Part shown: piece by piece, positions 11,870 to 23,909 of the stretch
Position numbering within the stretch: position 1 is the first letter of the stretch
Layout of the letters: every line of letters begins with the position of its first letter
Source: Perognathus longimembris pacificus
Lineage: Eukaryota; Chordata; Mammalia; Rodentia; Heteromyidae
Length of the DNA: 64,000 nt
Direction: 5' to 3'
Assembly: GCF_023159225.1 (NCBI RefSeq)
Contig: NC_063181.1
Coordinates: 20,548,073-20,612,072, forward strand
The notes under the pieces: generated by a model
Told to the model about the DNA's origin: nothing
Databases searched by the model: none
The model's input: only the letters and a program-made list of their open reading frames with translations
Translations under genes and position numbers: made by a program

Positions 11870-12430
11870 AAGGGATTCTGCCAAAGTCATTCAACAGGCC
11901 ACCTTACCTCTAATATCAGTAGATGACCCAAATAGGAGCAATTCATTATCGTCAGAGATATTGCAGCCACTGAGGTTAGCTCATAACACTGGGATCCAGA
12001 GGTCTCTTGGTTTCACTAGGGAAATAATTCAGGGGTCAAAGTACATAGAGGAGCTTCATACAGGAAGGTTTATTCGAATAAAGCAAAATGAAGGAAAATA
12101 CATCTTGCGAGGAAATGGAGGTGGGCTCTGCAACGGTGCAGCAAAGCACAATGAGGTCTAAGGGGAGGGATAGGGGACGAGGGATTTTGTGATTACTGTT
12201 TAACAAATATGCTAATAAGCTCCATACAGTTGTGGAATTTATTACAAACTGGAAGGCTTTTTCTAGATATGATTGCTGGAAAGAAGACAATCTTACAATG
12301 TCCACTGGTAGCCAACGTGGTGATTTGTGAGGCAACATGTTCAATATGTTCATGGAACTTCAGCTATGTGGTAATGAAGTCATTGTTCCATCTTTGTACA
12401 GAATTCTATGGGATTCCTGTAGAAATAGAC
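11870..12430 (-). mobile_element. Possible LTR-type remnant
   Basis: Read on the minus strand, the block has LTR-like composition. It holds a C-rich upstream part (CCCTCGTCCCCTATCCC), an AATAAA signal within TTCGAATAAACC (about 12073-12080) and downstream U5-like sequence. No TG..CA ends, flanking duplication or coding remnants were found. The 131-aa plus-strand open frame over it has no recognisable similarity. Confidence 0.3.
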
Positions 12431-13650
12431 TAAAACACTACAAGGCAGGGGTCTTACAGAACTTTCAAAATGATAGAGTGATGCAAAGGTGTTAAAAACA
12501 ATAACAATACTGGAAGGGTTCTGGCAGCTTATGGTTTGTCACTAAAGTTTTGTATGACTCTTCTGGGTGGCTTATACTAGATCTTATTCTATCCCTTGCC
12601 TAATACCTTCTTAACACTGGATTCTTTTAGTGTTTCCTCCAAGAAAACAAAACTTGCCCCTCATATTTCTGATCTTCCCTTCACTCCTACCCCACTCCAC
12701 ATGAAATTCTCTCTCCATAAATGAAAGTAGCATTTCTAAATCAAAGATAAATTTATTCTCTGATTTAAAAAAAACATAAAATGGCTAATTGTTATAGAAT
12801 TTAACATTCTATTCATCTCATAACCTCAGTGGACTTCATTAATTGGTCTGGCTCTGGCGGATTAAGTTTAAAAGTATCTCCAATGCTGTTTTCGCTTTTG
12901 GCAAATCTTCCTAACCTGTGCCCAAGTCTATTTTTTTTATCCATCGCCTCCCCAATAAGAATTGGGATTTTAGACTAATTTCAAACAAAAGAACACAGAA
13001 GATGTGAATACTTTGCTCCCTTTATTGGGTTACTATCTCTAGCATAAGCAACAGCTTGATCACAATGAGATATTCAATATTTAGTATAAATGAGTCATCT
13101 TATTTGAGGCAACCGTGAAGTAATTAGACTTTTGCTGATATATAAGTAGATGTGTAATAAACTTTACTAGAAATTCATATACTATTGGCTTGTAAACTAA
13201 AATAAAGTGATATGATTTTTTTGAAGCTGCTAAAGTTTACAGTGACTTATTATGCAATGAGATCAAACTGATACACATATAGATTTTTTTCCCAAGACTA
13301 TCAGCATTTTAGGTCTTTTTTCTAGTCTTAATTATCCTTTCTTGAAGCCATGCCTTGAATCTCTATCAAGGATTTGTATTTTCTCTTTCTGTTCTCTGCT
13401 GTGGTATTACATGTTTGTTTTCCATCAATTTTCATCTCATTTTCAACTTCCCTCTCTTCTCACCAGTAAATTCAGAGAAGACAATTAGTATTTCTTCTTA
13501 TCATGCCACAGTATTCAATAACATTGATCTCTGTCTGGTGTACTCTGTATGCTCACTTTCCCTCTTTTCTCTACATTAGGGTGCAAAATCAATGGCCTAC
13601 ATTCTTAATAAAACAAGTTAAAACACATGACAATAAATTATATACTTTCA
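12431..13650. other. Unrecognised sequence
   Basis: AT-rich DNA with no feature I can name. The small open frames at 13355-13579 and 13503-13721 show no recognisable domain. Confidence 0.5.
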
Positions 13651-13659
13651 TGTATGTAT

Positions 13660-13709
13660 GTATCTATCTATATATATTTATCTTCATAGAGATAGATTTA
13701 GATATAAAT

Positions 13710-13753
<44 letters not shown>
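13660..13753 (+). repeat. (GATA)n microsatellite with degenerate left part
   Basis: About ten uninterrupted GATA units at 13711-13753 follow a degenerate TATC/TATA stretch from about 13660. Confidence 0.95.
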
Positions 13754-15100
13754 GAATGAGAATACCAATGTTTTTGAATTTAGGACCTTGTGCCCTAGCC
13801 CACATCTGGCTTTTTACTACATGAGATATAACTCCAATCTTTATGGTTTCATATTTAAGATATTTAAATTAAATAAATCATATCACTTGCTATAAAAATA
13901 ATGTTATGCCTTTCCAAAATACACAGCTGTATTCAAATGTAATATTAACCCCAATATAACTACAAAGAAAAGTCAACTGCCTCAAAAGCTTCTACGTCAA
14001 TCACATTGATCATAAAGGTTGTCCAGAAGTTTATAGTTAGAATAATAATTTAGACCCAATGAGAGACTTCAATCCTTGAATTTCTGAAGTTTTGGGAACA
14101 ATCTGCAGCATCACAGAAGCATAAATACAGATGATGAATGAATGAAAAAAATACAAAGATATGTTACAATTTTTTCATATCACAATTGATAGAGAATGAG
14201 AAGAAAATAGAGTTTCAGAAAGCATTTCAACAATGGTGTAACTGAAGAAGTATGGTGAATTTTAAACTTACAGTGTTCAGGCAAGTTACAACATAAACTA
14301 ATGATGCTACATTAATGGCTTTTCAGTTATTAATAAAATTGATGTACAACAGGCCATAGTCATTTAACCAAAAATTCTCAGTGATCACCTTGAATGTAGT
14401 GTGTCAGATAAGCCTTGGATTCCCTAACTTTTATTAAGCTTTATGTAGCAGCTCCTACTTTGTATTAAAAGGGCAGAAGTGATGGGAGAGCAATGCGTCT
14501 TCAGTAAGACACTCAAGGATCAAGGAGTCTCATTGATGCTGCAGTAACTGCAATACTCAAACTCTGAAAATACCACTCAATGTCTTTATATAATTCTTAT
14601 GTCTTATATAATTGCTGAAATCTCACTGCTATGACCTAGATAAGGATAGATGCAGAGGCCCAAATGGGGAAAAATGGAAAAAAAAATAAAAAAGGAAGGC
14701 TTGAGACTTTAGTAAATCCAGTTTTTTCCTTTTTTAAAAAAAATTATCCAGATTCAACAAAGAGACTGGCAATGAATTTTGCCTCACATTTAAAGCTGAC
14801 AATTCAGAAATATAGATTCTTTTGTAGTGAAAATAAATGAAAATATATTTTAATGAAATACATGTGTTTTGATCACCTTCTGCTTTGAACCTAATGCCAA
14901 TAGTTAATAGAAATAGGAGTAAAGAGAATCTGGCCTCTCCTGCTATCTTTTATACTTCATTCTTTTTCCCAGTACATGAAAAATCTACGATGGCATAATA
15001 AATCATATCTATTTCAAAATCATCTCAGTAAGATTGGTTTGATTCGAGCATCTCATAATTAAAAACTCACTAAATATTTTTCATGAAATGACTAACATTA
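13754..15100. other. Unrecognised AT-rich sequence
   Basis: No gene, RNA gene or repeat recognised. Confidence 0.5.
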
Positions 15101-15104
15101 GAAA

Positions 15105-15312
15105 TTCCAACAAGGGTGAAAAGAGCCCAGTTCTGGTATTCAGTAGACAATATGTTGGATGTGAACTAAACAGGGATTGTGCAGAACAGGAGTGACAAAC
15201 AGAGATTAAGGGTTACATTGTTCCAAAAGTATGTATCCATTACCTAATTTATGGAATGGTAACCTCTCTGTATATCACCTTTACAATAACAATAAAAAAT
15301 GAAAAAAAATGG
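15105..15312 (+). mobile_element. Old L1 3' UTR fragment
   Basis: Contains AGACAATATGTTGGA, AAGTATGTATCCATTACCTA and TGGTAACCTCTCTGTATATC, ending in CAATAACAATAAAAAATG. These match the 3' ends at 49240-49460 and elsewhere, with higher divergence. The G-rich tract seen in other copies is not recognisable here. Confidence 0.75.
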
Positions 15313-17685
15313 TTAAAGAGCTAACTTTTTTTTTTTTTTTTACTATCAGGCCAAAGAGTATAACAGTTTTAGCAGTTAAATGTTTAATTCCATTAACTCT
15401 TAATTGTTGAGATAATTATTTCCTAGTTATTATCATCCTTAATTTCTTTCTATTTCAGAAATTGTTTTGTTGTTTGGAGTTGAAAACTTGCAGAAAAGGT
15501 GGGATTTAAAATCATTCAACAAGATTTCTCTTTAGTGTTTGTTTAGATGCCATTAGCCAAGAAGAAAAGACATAGCTATGAACACAAATTTGTGGGGAAA
15601 AGCATTGAATGTCATTATTTAAAAATAATAATATAATGATAATATTAAAATTATATACTAATATGTTTTATTATTATATTAAATGCTTGAAGACAGGCAA
15701 ATTTATTAGGCAATTGAAAATGGGTAATACTCAGAAGCAATCTGAAAATTAGATATAAAAGTTGGAGAATGAACCCAGCTTACACTTGAACATTTCATTC
15801 ATCCAGTGTCTGGGAGCGCACAGAGCTTGATGTTGAATTTGGGACTGACTTATAGTCCATGTTGCAAAATGAGAAAGAGGAGTTAAGAGCAGAAAGAGTA
15901 GACTTCAAAGATGTTTGTACTTCTGAAAGATTACTTCTACGAGATGGCATATTTGTTACATTTCATGAGGAAAAAAATGAAGTATATATATTTTAATTGC
16001 TAGTTTAATAGGAATGAATTTTAGAGTATGTAATGCCTAAACTGAGTTAAATCAGCTTTTACTAATATAGTGGTAAGATAGGGAAAAAAAAAAGGGAACA
16101 TTTTCTCCTTCATGACAAGAGCTCAATTTTTTGATTAGCCTATGCCCTTGAACTGGAAACTTTACTAATATCATTCAATTTCCTAACACTTAAGTGGGTT
16201 AAGCTACCTAGAAGGGTTTATTACTTATATCCTAGGTAGTTTAAGCCTTGGCAAAATATCAGCAGGGTAAAAGAATTTCTGTGCTGGTAAAATAATTTCT
16301 TCTGAGAGCTCAGCTCATTAAGAAGAAAAGAAATGCTTTCTTATAAATTCTCTTTTCTTCTCTCTACTAGAAATGTGAGAGTTTTTTGCCCCAGATATTC
16401 ATTGTGAGCATGTGATAAAACTCCTTGAAGTAAAATCCACAAAATGATCAAGTCTTCTATGACTAGATGACTTCCCTGCTTGAAGATTTAATTCTGAAGC
16501 TGTCCACACAGAGCCTCAAGCAATTCATCAATTACATGATAGGTTTTTCTACCCCTATTGTTCCTATAGAAGTTTCTGTTCTAACAGTTCTTCTAAGTGG
16601 TGATGTTCTTCACCAATCATTTATCCCTTCAATTTTAAAGGTAAGGATTGATTCATGGACCATTCCTCGCTAAAGATGGGGAAAAATGAACTTTCCATTC
16701 AATAAGCTTTTTATTTGTTTTCAAGAGCAAGTGACAAATTCTGGGTTCATATTTAATTTCTTATGTGGTAATGAAGATAGCTTTATTTTATTTTAGTAAA
16801 TATCACATGCACACTTCCTACGTCTTCTGGATTACTCTGCTTTCTAGAAACAAATATTCCAGTGACATATGAGTCAAAAGATGCCTATTAGCTCATAGAT
16901 AACAATTCTCCTAGCATATTTCCTTCTAAGACAAAAGATCTATCTATTCACTATTTTAACCACAGTGAAGTAAATTGGGACTACTTCTACTGAGAGCACA
17001 ATATGGAAATAACACTGTGTTGATTTCTGGTAATTCAACTTCAGGGGCCAAGCAAAGGCTTTTGCCTCGTGCTTTCAAAGCATCATAGTGAACAGCTTCT
17101 TTGAGACAAAACTCTTGAAATGATTGAAATTGAATTCAAATACTGGAAACACCATCTATATATTAACTTTTATTTTAAAATTTATGTTATTTGTATTATA
17201 CATGAAGGCCTTGATACGTTTTACACAATTGCATTATGAATATAAACACTTAGTCTGATGTTTCTAGCTAAATTTCACTACATATACATATGTATAAAAT
17301 ATTTTGTTATGATTATATGGCACATTGAGTGGAATTTCTAAGCTCTACACTTTATTTCATTGTCTGTACACAAAAATAAATGCACATTGAGTAAAATCTT
17401 TTAGATTTGAAAATTTTGCATATTGATAATTTAAAATATGATGTTTTCCTTAAGTGGTACATAGAATATTTTCTTGGTAGATACACATTTTTTTTTACAT
17501 TTTAATTGTTATTTCTGTGACATACTTTTTTTGAAACAATCTGTTTTATACTTAGAGAAGAAATGTAGGTTGTACATTGTCTTTTGGATAAATTTTTCTA
17601 AATCACCTAACCATAAGTTACAGATAAACTACCTGTTCTCTTTTTGGATAGCAATATGATCTGGAACAATATTTAATATCATTTC
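15313..17685. other. Unrecognised AT-rich sequence
   Basis: Contains a poly-T run at about 15327-15344 and otherwise unrecognised DNA. No supported gene. Confidence 0.5.
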
Positions 17686-17689
17686 TAGT

Positions 17690-18570
17690 ACTTGTGACTG
17701 TGTCTCCTGTTACTTTTCTTCATGCTCAGGCTGTGCCCCACCATTTTAATGTCTTCCATTTTAGATGTTATTAAATTAAGTATATTTTTGTTTATTTCCC
17801 TTCAGGCTGCCTCCTTGAGAAGGAGGCTGTTTCTTTTCATTTCCAAGTTTTTACAATATTATTTGTCTTTCCTTTCTGTTACTAATTTCTACATTGATAA
17901 TATTTTGATGAGAGAAAAAATAATTTATTTGAAATTTGAAGAGTTCATTTTATAGTTCTGTGAATGGTCTACCTTAATATAGGTCCTCCTAGAATTTGAA
18001 AATAACAATTGGACAATTTTTGAAATGACCATTCTATAAACATTGATGTTGATGGTATTTCTGTCAAATTTTTCTACCTGTTGATTTTCTGCTTAATTGT
18101 ACAATTAAGCAAGAAAGGATGAAAACCTGTCCAACTATAATTGTGTTTTTATTTAGTTTTTTCAATCAACAAATTTTTGTTTTGCATATTTTATCACTGT
18201 CTGATGCGTACACATTTAAAATTGTTGTGCATTCATGGAAGATTTAGTCTTTTGTTATGTAATACCCATTTATTTCACTTTAATTTTCTTTTTTTAGAAA
18301 CTGACTTCATTGGATATTAATGTTGCCATTTTAGCTTTCTCTTTATCCATGTTTTCATGATATACAATCTTCTATACTTCTATTTTTAACCTGCTTTGGA
18401 TAGCATTTACTCAGATTCTTTATTCATCTGTTCTGACAAACTTCTATTTGAAATGATAGACTATTCACACTTAAAGCAATTACATTTATTTTAGACAAAA
18501 ATCAGCAATATATTTCTGCTGTTCTCTTTATTTTTATTGTAATTATTATTTGGTTCTTCTTTCTCATGCC
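17690..18570 (-). mobile_element. Ancient L1 ORF2 (endonuclease-region) fragment
   Basis: Plus-strand text follows the antisense order of L1 ORF2 endonuclease and linker coding DNA: CCTGTTGATTTTCTG, CTATAATTGTGTTTTTAT, GTTATGTAATACCCATTTAT, GGATATTAATGTTGCCATTTTAGCTTTC, then ACACTTAAAGCAATTACATTTA. It is heavily decayed, with no usable frame. The outer borders are estimates. Confidence 0.65.
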
Positions 18571-19040
18571 TTATAGTGGGCTACTTGACCATTTTCAGAA
18601 TTCACTTTTGATGTATTTGCAGTGTCTTTACTGTATCTATTTGTGTACACATTTCTAAACATTGCATTGTACACCACTTTCTATTAAAAAAACCTAATCT
18701 TATTTTACCAATTTGAATTCTATAAAACTTTACTTAATGTCAGGTGACCTTCAAATTTATAATAGAATTATTTTAAATATTTTATAACATTCACTTAGAA
18801 TCAAATCCATGTTAAAATTTTGTCTTAATATTAAATTTAAAAAAAATTCAAGGAAATACTATTGTATTTCTTCATACTGTCTTTATTCTGACTTTTCCCT
18901 TTTGTATTCCAGGATTTCTTCTTTATTCAGCTTTTCTTCACATTTCAGTGTCTTAAGTCCCTTTAATCTCTGAAAGATACTAATACTGATTAGAGGATTC
19001 AGATTAAAAGTGTTTTTTTTTGTAACTCTTGAAAAATTGT
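18571..19040. other. Unrecognised AT-rich sequence
   Basis: May be further decayed L1 flank, but I cannot support a specific assignment. Confidence 0.4.
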
Positions 19041-19053
19041 CAAGTCCATTCTT

Positions 19054-19269
19054 TTTTTTTTTTTTTTTTTTTTTTTGGCCAGTCCTGGGCCTTGGACTCA
19101 GGGCCTGAGCACTGTCCCTGGCTTCTTCCCGGCTCAAGGCTAGCACTCCGCCACTTGAGCCACAGCGCCGCTTCTGGCCGTTTTCTGTATATGTGGTGCT
19201 GGGGAATCGAACCTAGGGCCTCGTGTATCCGAGGCAGGCACTCTTGCCACTAGGCTATATCCCCAGCCC
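19054..19269 (-). mobile_element. IDL-Geo SINE, young copy
   Basis: A full dimer in reverse orientation with a poly-T tail (T-run about 19053-19076). The target-site duplication CAAGTCCATTCTT lies at 19041-19053 and 19270-19282. The body is nearly identical to the copies at 1456 and 5329. Confidence 0.95.
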
Positions 19270-19282
19270 CAAGTCCATTCTT

Positions 19283-19584
19283 CTTGATCCTTGGGGTTTT
19301 AGGGGGAGATAATTTCTGGCCATTTGAGTTGCTTTTAGTTTTATTTCTTTGCAATTATTTACTTTTCCTTTTTATTGCTTTTGTAGGCACCTTGCTTCAG
19401 AGGATTTGTGTTTTTCACTCACTCCAACACATTCAATTCTTTCCACACAGTTCTGCTGGATTTTTTTTTTTAATTGGAACTTTAGTAGTTGTTTTCCCAT
19501 TCCTGTTTGCAATTTTATTCTGAGTTTCCTCTTTTGGTGAAAGGTCAAAAAAGAAAGAGACACACAAGGAAAGTAAAGCTAGTC
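19283..19584. other. Unrecognised T-rich sequence
   Basis: Overlapping small open frames here have no recognisable domains. Confidence 0.5.
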
Positions 19585-19598
19585 TTAATTTTATTTGT

Positions 19599-19851
19599 CT
19601 GTTTCAAGTTTTTTTTTTTTTTTTTTTTTTTTGCGCTATCCTTGGGCTTGAACTCTTGCCTTGTTTCTGAGCTTCTTTTGCTCAAGGCTAGCACTCTACC
19701 ACTTGAACCACAGCCCATGTCCAGCTTTGTGGAGAAATTTATTAGATGTGTCTCACATACTATCCTTCCCAGGCTGGCTGTCTTTGAACCATGATCCTCA
19801 GATCTCAGCCTTCTGAGTAGCTAGGATTATAGTGAGCCACTGGCACCTGGC
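19599..19851 (-). mobile_element. B1-like/Geo composite SINE
   Basis: Read on the minus strand, the left unit is 7SL/B1-like: CCAGGTGCCAGTGGCTCAC, AATCCTAGCTACTCAGAAGG, GAGGATCATGGTTCAAAG and CAGCCTGGGAAGG. The right unit is Geo: GTTCAAGTGGTAGAGTGCTA, GCCTTGAGCAAAAGAAGCTC and GAGTTCAAGCCCAAGGATAG, then the A-tail. The target-site duplication TAATTTTATTTGT is at 19586-19598 and 19852-19864. It shows the Geo module joined to a left unit different from that of the ID-like dimers. Confidence 0.88.
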
Positions 19852-19864
19852 TAATTTTATTTGT

Positions 19865-21530
19865 TTAAAGCTATTTAGCCAATTGTTCTTTGTACTTCAT
19901 TTAGCCAGAGGGTGCAGCCATCCATAGCAATCATCTCCTCCAATATACTGTAACTTTTTCATATGGAAACAGAACATTCTGGGGGTTCTAATTTCCGATG
20001 AACCAGGTGGTTTTAAATTTGTTTTTGTTCTGTTGAAGAAAGTTTTAAACAGTAGAGTCACAATTAATATGAAGATGAGTATGTGACAAAAATATTGAAT
20101 GAATTAAAAATTGTTAACATTTTTATTATTGTATTTCAGGGGAAGAATACTTTATGCTTCCATGAAAACTAGCTCACACCATCAAGACTTACTTTCTGAA
20201 AATCATCTTTAATATATAAATAAAAATAGCTTATATTGTTTTTAAAAGAAATGTTCTCTCCTACTTGACCAAAAAAGTGATGAAAATATAAGTAATAGTG
20301 CTGAAAAGTCATGGAATATTGAGTGAGAAAGATGTTAAACCCATAAATACATTATCCACTTGCTAACATTTAAGATACTTATCTCATTATAATTCTGAGG
20401 CTTTTGTCAACAGGGATTATTATCACCCTTATTTAGATTCTGAGTGCACATAAAATTAAATACATGTTCTCATCCATTCTTTGCTTACAATCCAAACAGA
20501 ACTTGCTGTATAATGTATTAAAGTGGTTATTACAAAATCAAGGTGTAACCTCCAAACACATTTAAATAGCATATCTATTATTAATCCTGATATTACCAAG
20601 CATATTAAATGTTGATTTACCTGCTACAGATAATTGAACTTGGAGAAACTCTGCATGTGCAAATACTGAGAATTAGGTACACAGTTGATTAATGTCATTG
20701 ATGGTTTGAGACCTCATTGCTTTAAGGCAGAGCTGTCAATCTACTTGTAAAATAACACATAAAATAATGTTAAACAGCCTTTGAAACCTTAAATATATTT
20801 TATCTTTCTCTGTAGTTAATGTTCTCAAAAGCAACTTAAGCAACTGGGTAAATCCATAATTCATCATCATGTTATCAAGAGATCATTAATATTTTATATT
20901 TAACAATTGATCAAATTTTATTGAAGTTAAAATCTCTTCATTGGTTCACTTATACTGAAATTGTGAATTTGTCAATTACTAAAAGATTTAAAAATATGAA
21001 GTCAGAATCCAATTGCTAGACGTTAAGAAATATAATGAAGAAAAGGCTATACACCTATACACTGAAGAATACCCTATCACTAGATCAGGCAGAACATGTT
21101 AAATGACCTTGAGCAATGAAAATTCTGCCATGTAAGTTTTTACTTATCTATGAAATAAATGTGACAGTACACTTTTTTAAAGTTCAAAAGTAGCTGTCAA
21201 ATTAGCATTTGAGATGTAAGTTTTGTTCCTTGAGAAACCATGGGAGAGGAATGATTGAATACAGTATATCATGTCTTAACAGATAATTAAATGTATAAAA
21301 CACTACTTGAAATCAAACACAAAATCAGAAAACATGTTTTATATCTTTATTAATCATACAAGTTAGAAGAGAATTTAGAGAGGTCTAATAATGAAGTGTA
21401 TGATTAGGAAGAGATAACTCTGTAAGGAGGAATTTGATGGCATTGATCTCTCCACCAAGATAGGAAGAGATTTTAAATGAAAAAGAAAAAGAGGTTTTCT
21501 TTACTCTTTTGTTTGCAGTTAGTTTATTTT
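19865..21530. other. Mostly unrecognised; possible MIR at 20360-20460
   Basis: The run ATACTTATCTCATTATAATTCT followed by GGGATTATTATCACCC resembles the MIR 3' half. The match is short. The rest is unrecognised AT-rich DNA. Confidence 0.35.
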
Positions 21531-21534
21531 TCTT

Positions 21535-21785
21535 TCTTTTTCCTCCTTCAATTTATTCCCTGTTGTCACTGTTTTTTATTTCTGTTCCTTTTTTCTTGTA
21601 TATAAGTTTATCTGATTAGGGGAAGGGAAGGGAAATCACAGGAATGTTGGGACAAAGGGTGAACCAATTCATCAGTGTTACTCACTAGACTCTATCTTGA
21701 AAATGAACTTTACAACTTGGGAGAAAGGAGGATCAGAAAGGGAAAAAGTGGGATAAAATAAGGGTGAGGTTAGCACTGCTCAAAA
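21535..21785 (+). mobile_element. Old L1 3' UTR fragment
   Basis: The segment parallels 49140-49330: CCCTGTTGTCACTG, TTTATCTGATTAGGGGAAGG, GGACAAAGGGTGAACCAATTCATCAG and TTACTCACTAGAC. The terminal polyadenylation part is missing or unrecognisable. Confidence 0.65.
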
Positions 21786-22044
21786 AGAAATATGCTTATC
21801 TTATGTGACAGGATGTCATTTTCCATCTGAGCTCCCACTTGATTCTTCTCAGTTTAATTCCATACATTCCACATGATATTCCATTTAGAAATGTTTCCTG
21901 AATACTGTGAATTAATATTACTTTACAATGAGAAACCAGGGTGCAGTTTTAATATTAGCAGAGTAATAGTAACTTTTTACAGTACCATTTGTTGAGATTA
22001 ATGCCTTTTCTCCAACATGTTTATGCAATTTTCAAATATATATG

Positions 22045-22106
22045 TCATTTTTGTATATATATTATATCTATATCTATCTATCTATCTATCTATATATATA
22101 TATATC
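22045..22106 (+). repeat. (TATC)n/(TA)n microsatellite
   Basis: A TATC array with TA-rich flanks. Confidence 0.93.
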
Positions 22107-22446
22107 AGCTTACTGTAACTGTGTGGGCTCATTTTTGGGTTTTCTATTTGGTTCCTTTGGGCTACATGTTTTTCTAGTTCTCAGTACTATGTTGTTGTAA
22201 CTATGTCTATGGAAAATGAAGACAGGTAGTATAAAATCTCCACCACTGGTAAATTTTTGTCCAGGATTTGGTTGTTGAAGGTCTGTTTTTTTTTTCATTG
22301 CTTGTTTCTATATGGACTTTAGAATTGATTTTTTCATCTCTGTAAATAATGTCGAAAGAATTTTAATGGGCAATGAATTGAATATATAGATTACTTTGAG
22401 AAAGTTAGCCATTTTAATAATATTTATTCTGAAATTCTATGGCAAT
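22107..22446 (-). mobile_element. Old L1 ORF2 (reverse-transcriptase C-terminal side) fragment, part 1
   Basis: Plus-strand text follows the antisense order of L1 ORF2: GGGCTCATTTTTGGGTT, TTTCTAGTTCTCAGTACTATG, TTTTTTCATCTCTGTAAATAATGTC and GCCATTTTAATAATATTTATTCTG. Parts 2 and 3 (22729-22920 and 23434-23530) continue the same order after two later insertions. Confidence 0.75.
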
Positions 22447-22728
22447 GGATATTTCTTTCTTTCTTTTTCTTTTCTTTTCTTTTTTCTTTTTTTTTTTTTG
22501 TTTGTTTGTTCAGTTGTGTCTCTTAAATGCAGTGCCTGGGCATTGTACCTAAGCTCATTTGCTCAATGCTAGTTCCCTACCAATGTGAGCCATAGCTCCA
22601 ATTCTAGTTTTCTGGAGATAAGAGTTTCGTGGACTTTCCTACCTGGTTTGGCTTTGAACCATGATACTTGGATCTCACACTACTGAGTAATTAGGACTAC
22701 AGGCATGATCATCAATGCTCAGTGATAA
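22447..22728 (-). mobile_element. Old B1-like/Geo composite SINE inside L1
   Basis: After a T-rich tail, the complement of a diverged Geo unit (CTCATTTGCTCAATGCTAG, GAGCCATAGCTCC) is followed by the complement of a B1-like unit (TTTGAACCATGATACTTGGATCTCA, ACTACAGGCATGATCATCA). It splits the surrounding L1 fragment. Confidence 0.75.
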
Positions 22729-22920
22729 TGAATCTTTATTACCAACTCCTGGTTTCTTGTATTTATTTCTTGATTTATAGCTTTAGTTTAAGTGATCTTT
22801 GACTTTCTTAATGCTAATTCCTAGGGTTTGATTTTTGGAGGATATTAAGAATGGATTTTTTTTTGCCTGATTTGCTTGTTAAGAAGATTTATAGTCTGTT
22901 TATAGTTCATGCAGTGTAGC
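22729..22920 (-). mobile_element. Old L1 ORF2 fragment, part 2
   Basis: Continues the antisense L1 ORF2 order after the SINE (AATGCTAATTCCTAGGG and following). It ends at the TAGC that is duplicated around the solo LTR. Confidence 0.55.
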
Positions 22921-23433
22921 TGTTGTAGAGCTGCTCCATTTTTATTAGGGAAACATGGTAGGAAATGTTGGGAGGAGTAGATTTAGGTCAACCTGACCCC
23001 AAAATTCTGCTTCTGTAAATGGCTTGCTTAACTTGTTTGTTGCTTGCTCTACCCATTTCAACTTCCTCCATCTGTGTCACACTTGCTTTGTTGCATGCCA
23101 TACCTCCTGTTTCAACCTCCTACATCTGTGAACTTGTTGCATACTATATTCCCTGCATCAAACCCCCACATCTGTGCTATGATTTTCCCTCTATAAACCC
23201 CAATTTGAGGACTGCTTGGGAGCACAGTGTGGCAGCTCCTGAGACTATGTTGTGTCCCTGGCAGGTCAGCCCACTTTTCAAGGGTGAAATTTCAGCTCCC
23301 CGAGTCTGTGCTACATCCCCCGCCGAGCAGTTTGCTTTTTGCTTCCCCAATAAACCCATCTTTTTGCTTGAGACTGTCTCTGAGTGGTGGAATCTTGGGG
23401 GATGTGGAACCTCCCTCTCCCCGCCCGGTAACA
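22921..23433 (+). mobile_element. Solo LTR of an endogenous retrovirus (class I-like)
   Basis: A 513-bp unit begins TGTT and ends AACA, the short inverted ends expected of an LTR. Direct TAGC copies flank it (22917-22920 and 23434-23437); a 4-bp duplication is typical of gammaretrovirus-like elements. Inside are a TATAAA box (23192-23197) and an AATAAA signal (23349-23354), in the U3-R-U5 order. No primer-binding site, polypurine tract or gag/pol/env sequence borders it, so it is a solo LTR left by recombination. The overlapping open frames (for example 23019-23504) are not genes. The family name is unknown to me. Confidence 0.82.
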
Positions 23434-23530
23434 TAGCTACTAAGTTCTGTATATTGAATTTGTATCCTGATATACTGCTGAAAAGATTGAGCATACCTAT
23501 ATAGCAAATTTGTTAATGACAGAGTTGCTT
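23434..23530 (-). mobile_element. Old L1 ORF2 fragment, part 3
   Basis: The run TTGAATTTGTATCCTGATATACTGCTGAA matches the antisense L1 ORF2 segment that follows part 2 in intact elements, showing that the LTR landed inside L1. Confidence 0.65.
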
Positions 23531-23869
23531 GGATGAAAACTGCTTCAAAACAAAGGTGTGGGAGTAAGAAAAAGAATTGAAAAATGAGTAAAAATTTAGT
23601 AGTGAGGAGGAAATAAAGAATGAGTTATCTCTGAAGGAGCATGCATTATAAAGGATAATATAGGTTAAGATTTTTGAAAAGGTGAGAAGACTGTAATTAC
23701 TGCACTAAAAAGTGTATTCTGTTCTCATTAATTGTGATAGTGGGCATTTTTATTTTCTTCATTTTCTGTCTTTAAACTAAAAGGAGTATAGTAGTCTCAG
23801 TGGAAAACATAGTTATTTTTAATGAGATAAAGAATCAACTGACCTAATTAATCTATCAATAAGAGTACG

Positions 23870-23870
<1 letters not shown>
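23531..23870. other. Unrecognised sequence
   Basis: No feature identified. Confidence 0.5.

Positions 23871-23907
<37 letters not shown>
23871..23907 (+). repeat. (CA)n microsatellite
   Basis: About 18 uninterrupted CA units. Confidence 0.98.

Positions 23908-23909
<2 letters not shown>

Noticed and set aside
11766..12161. 131-aa plus-strand frame as a gene
   Set aside because: The region looks like a decayed LTR-type remnant in the other orientation, and the translation has no recognisable domain.
22921..23433. Complete provirus at the LTR
   Set aside because: Only one LTR with direct TAGC flanks is present. No primer-binding site or internal retroviral genes are visible on either side.
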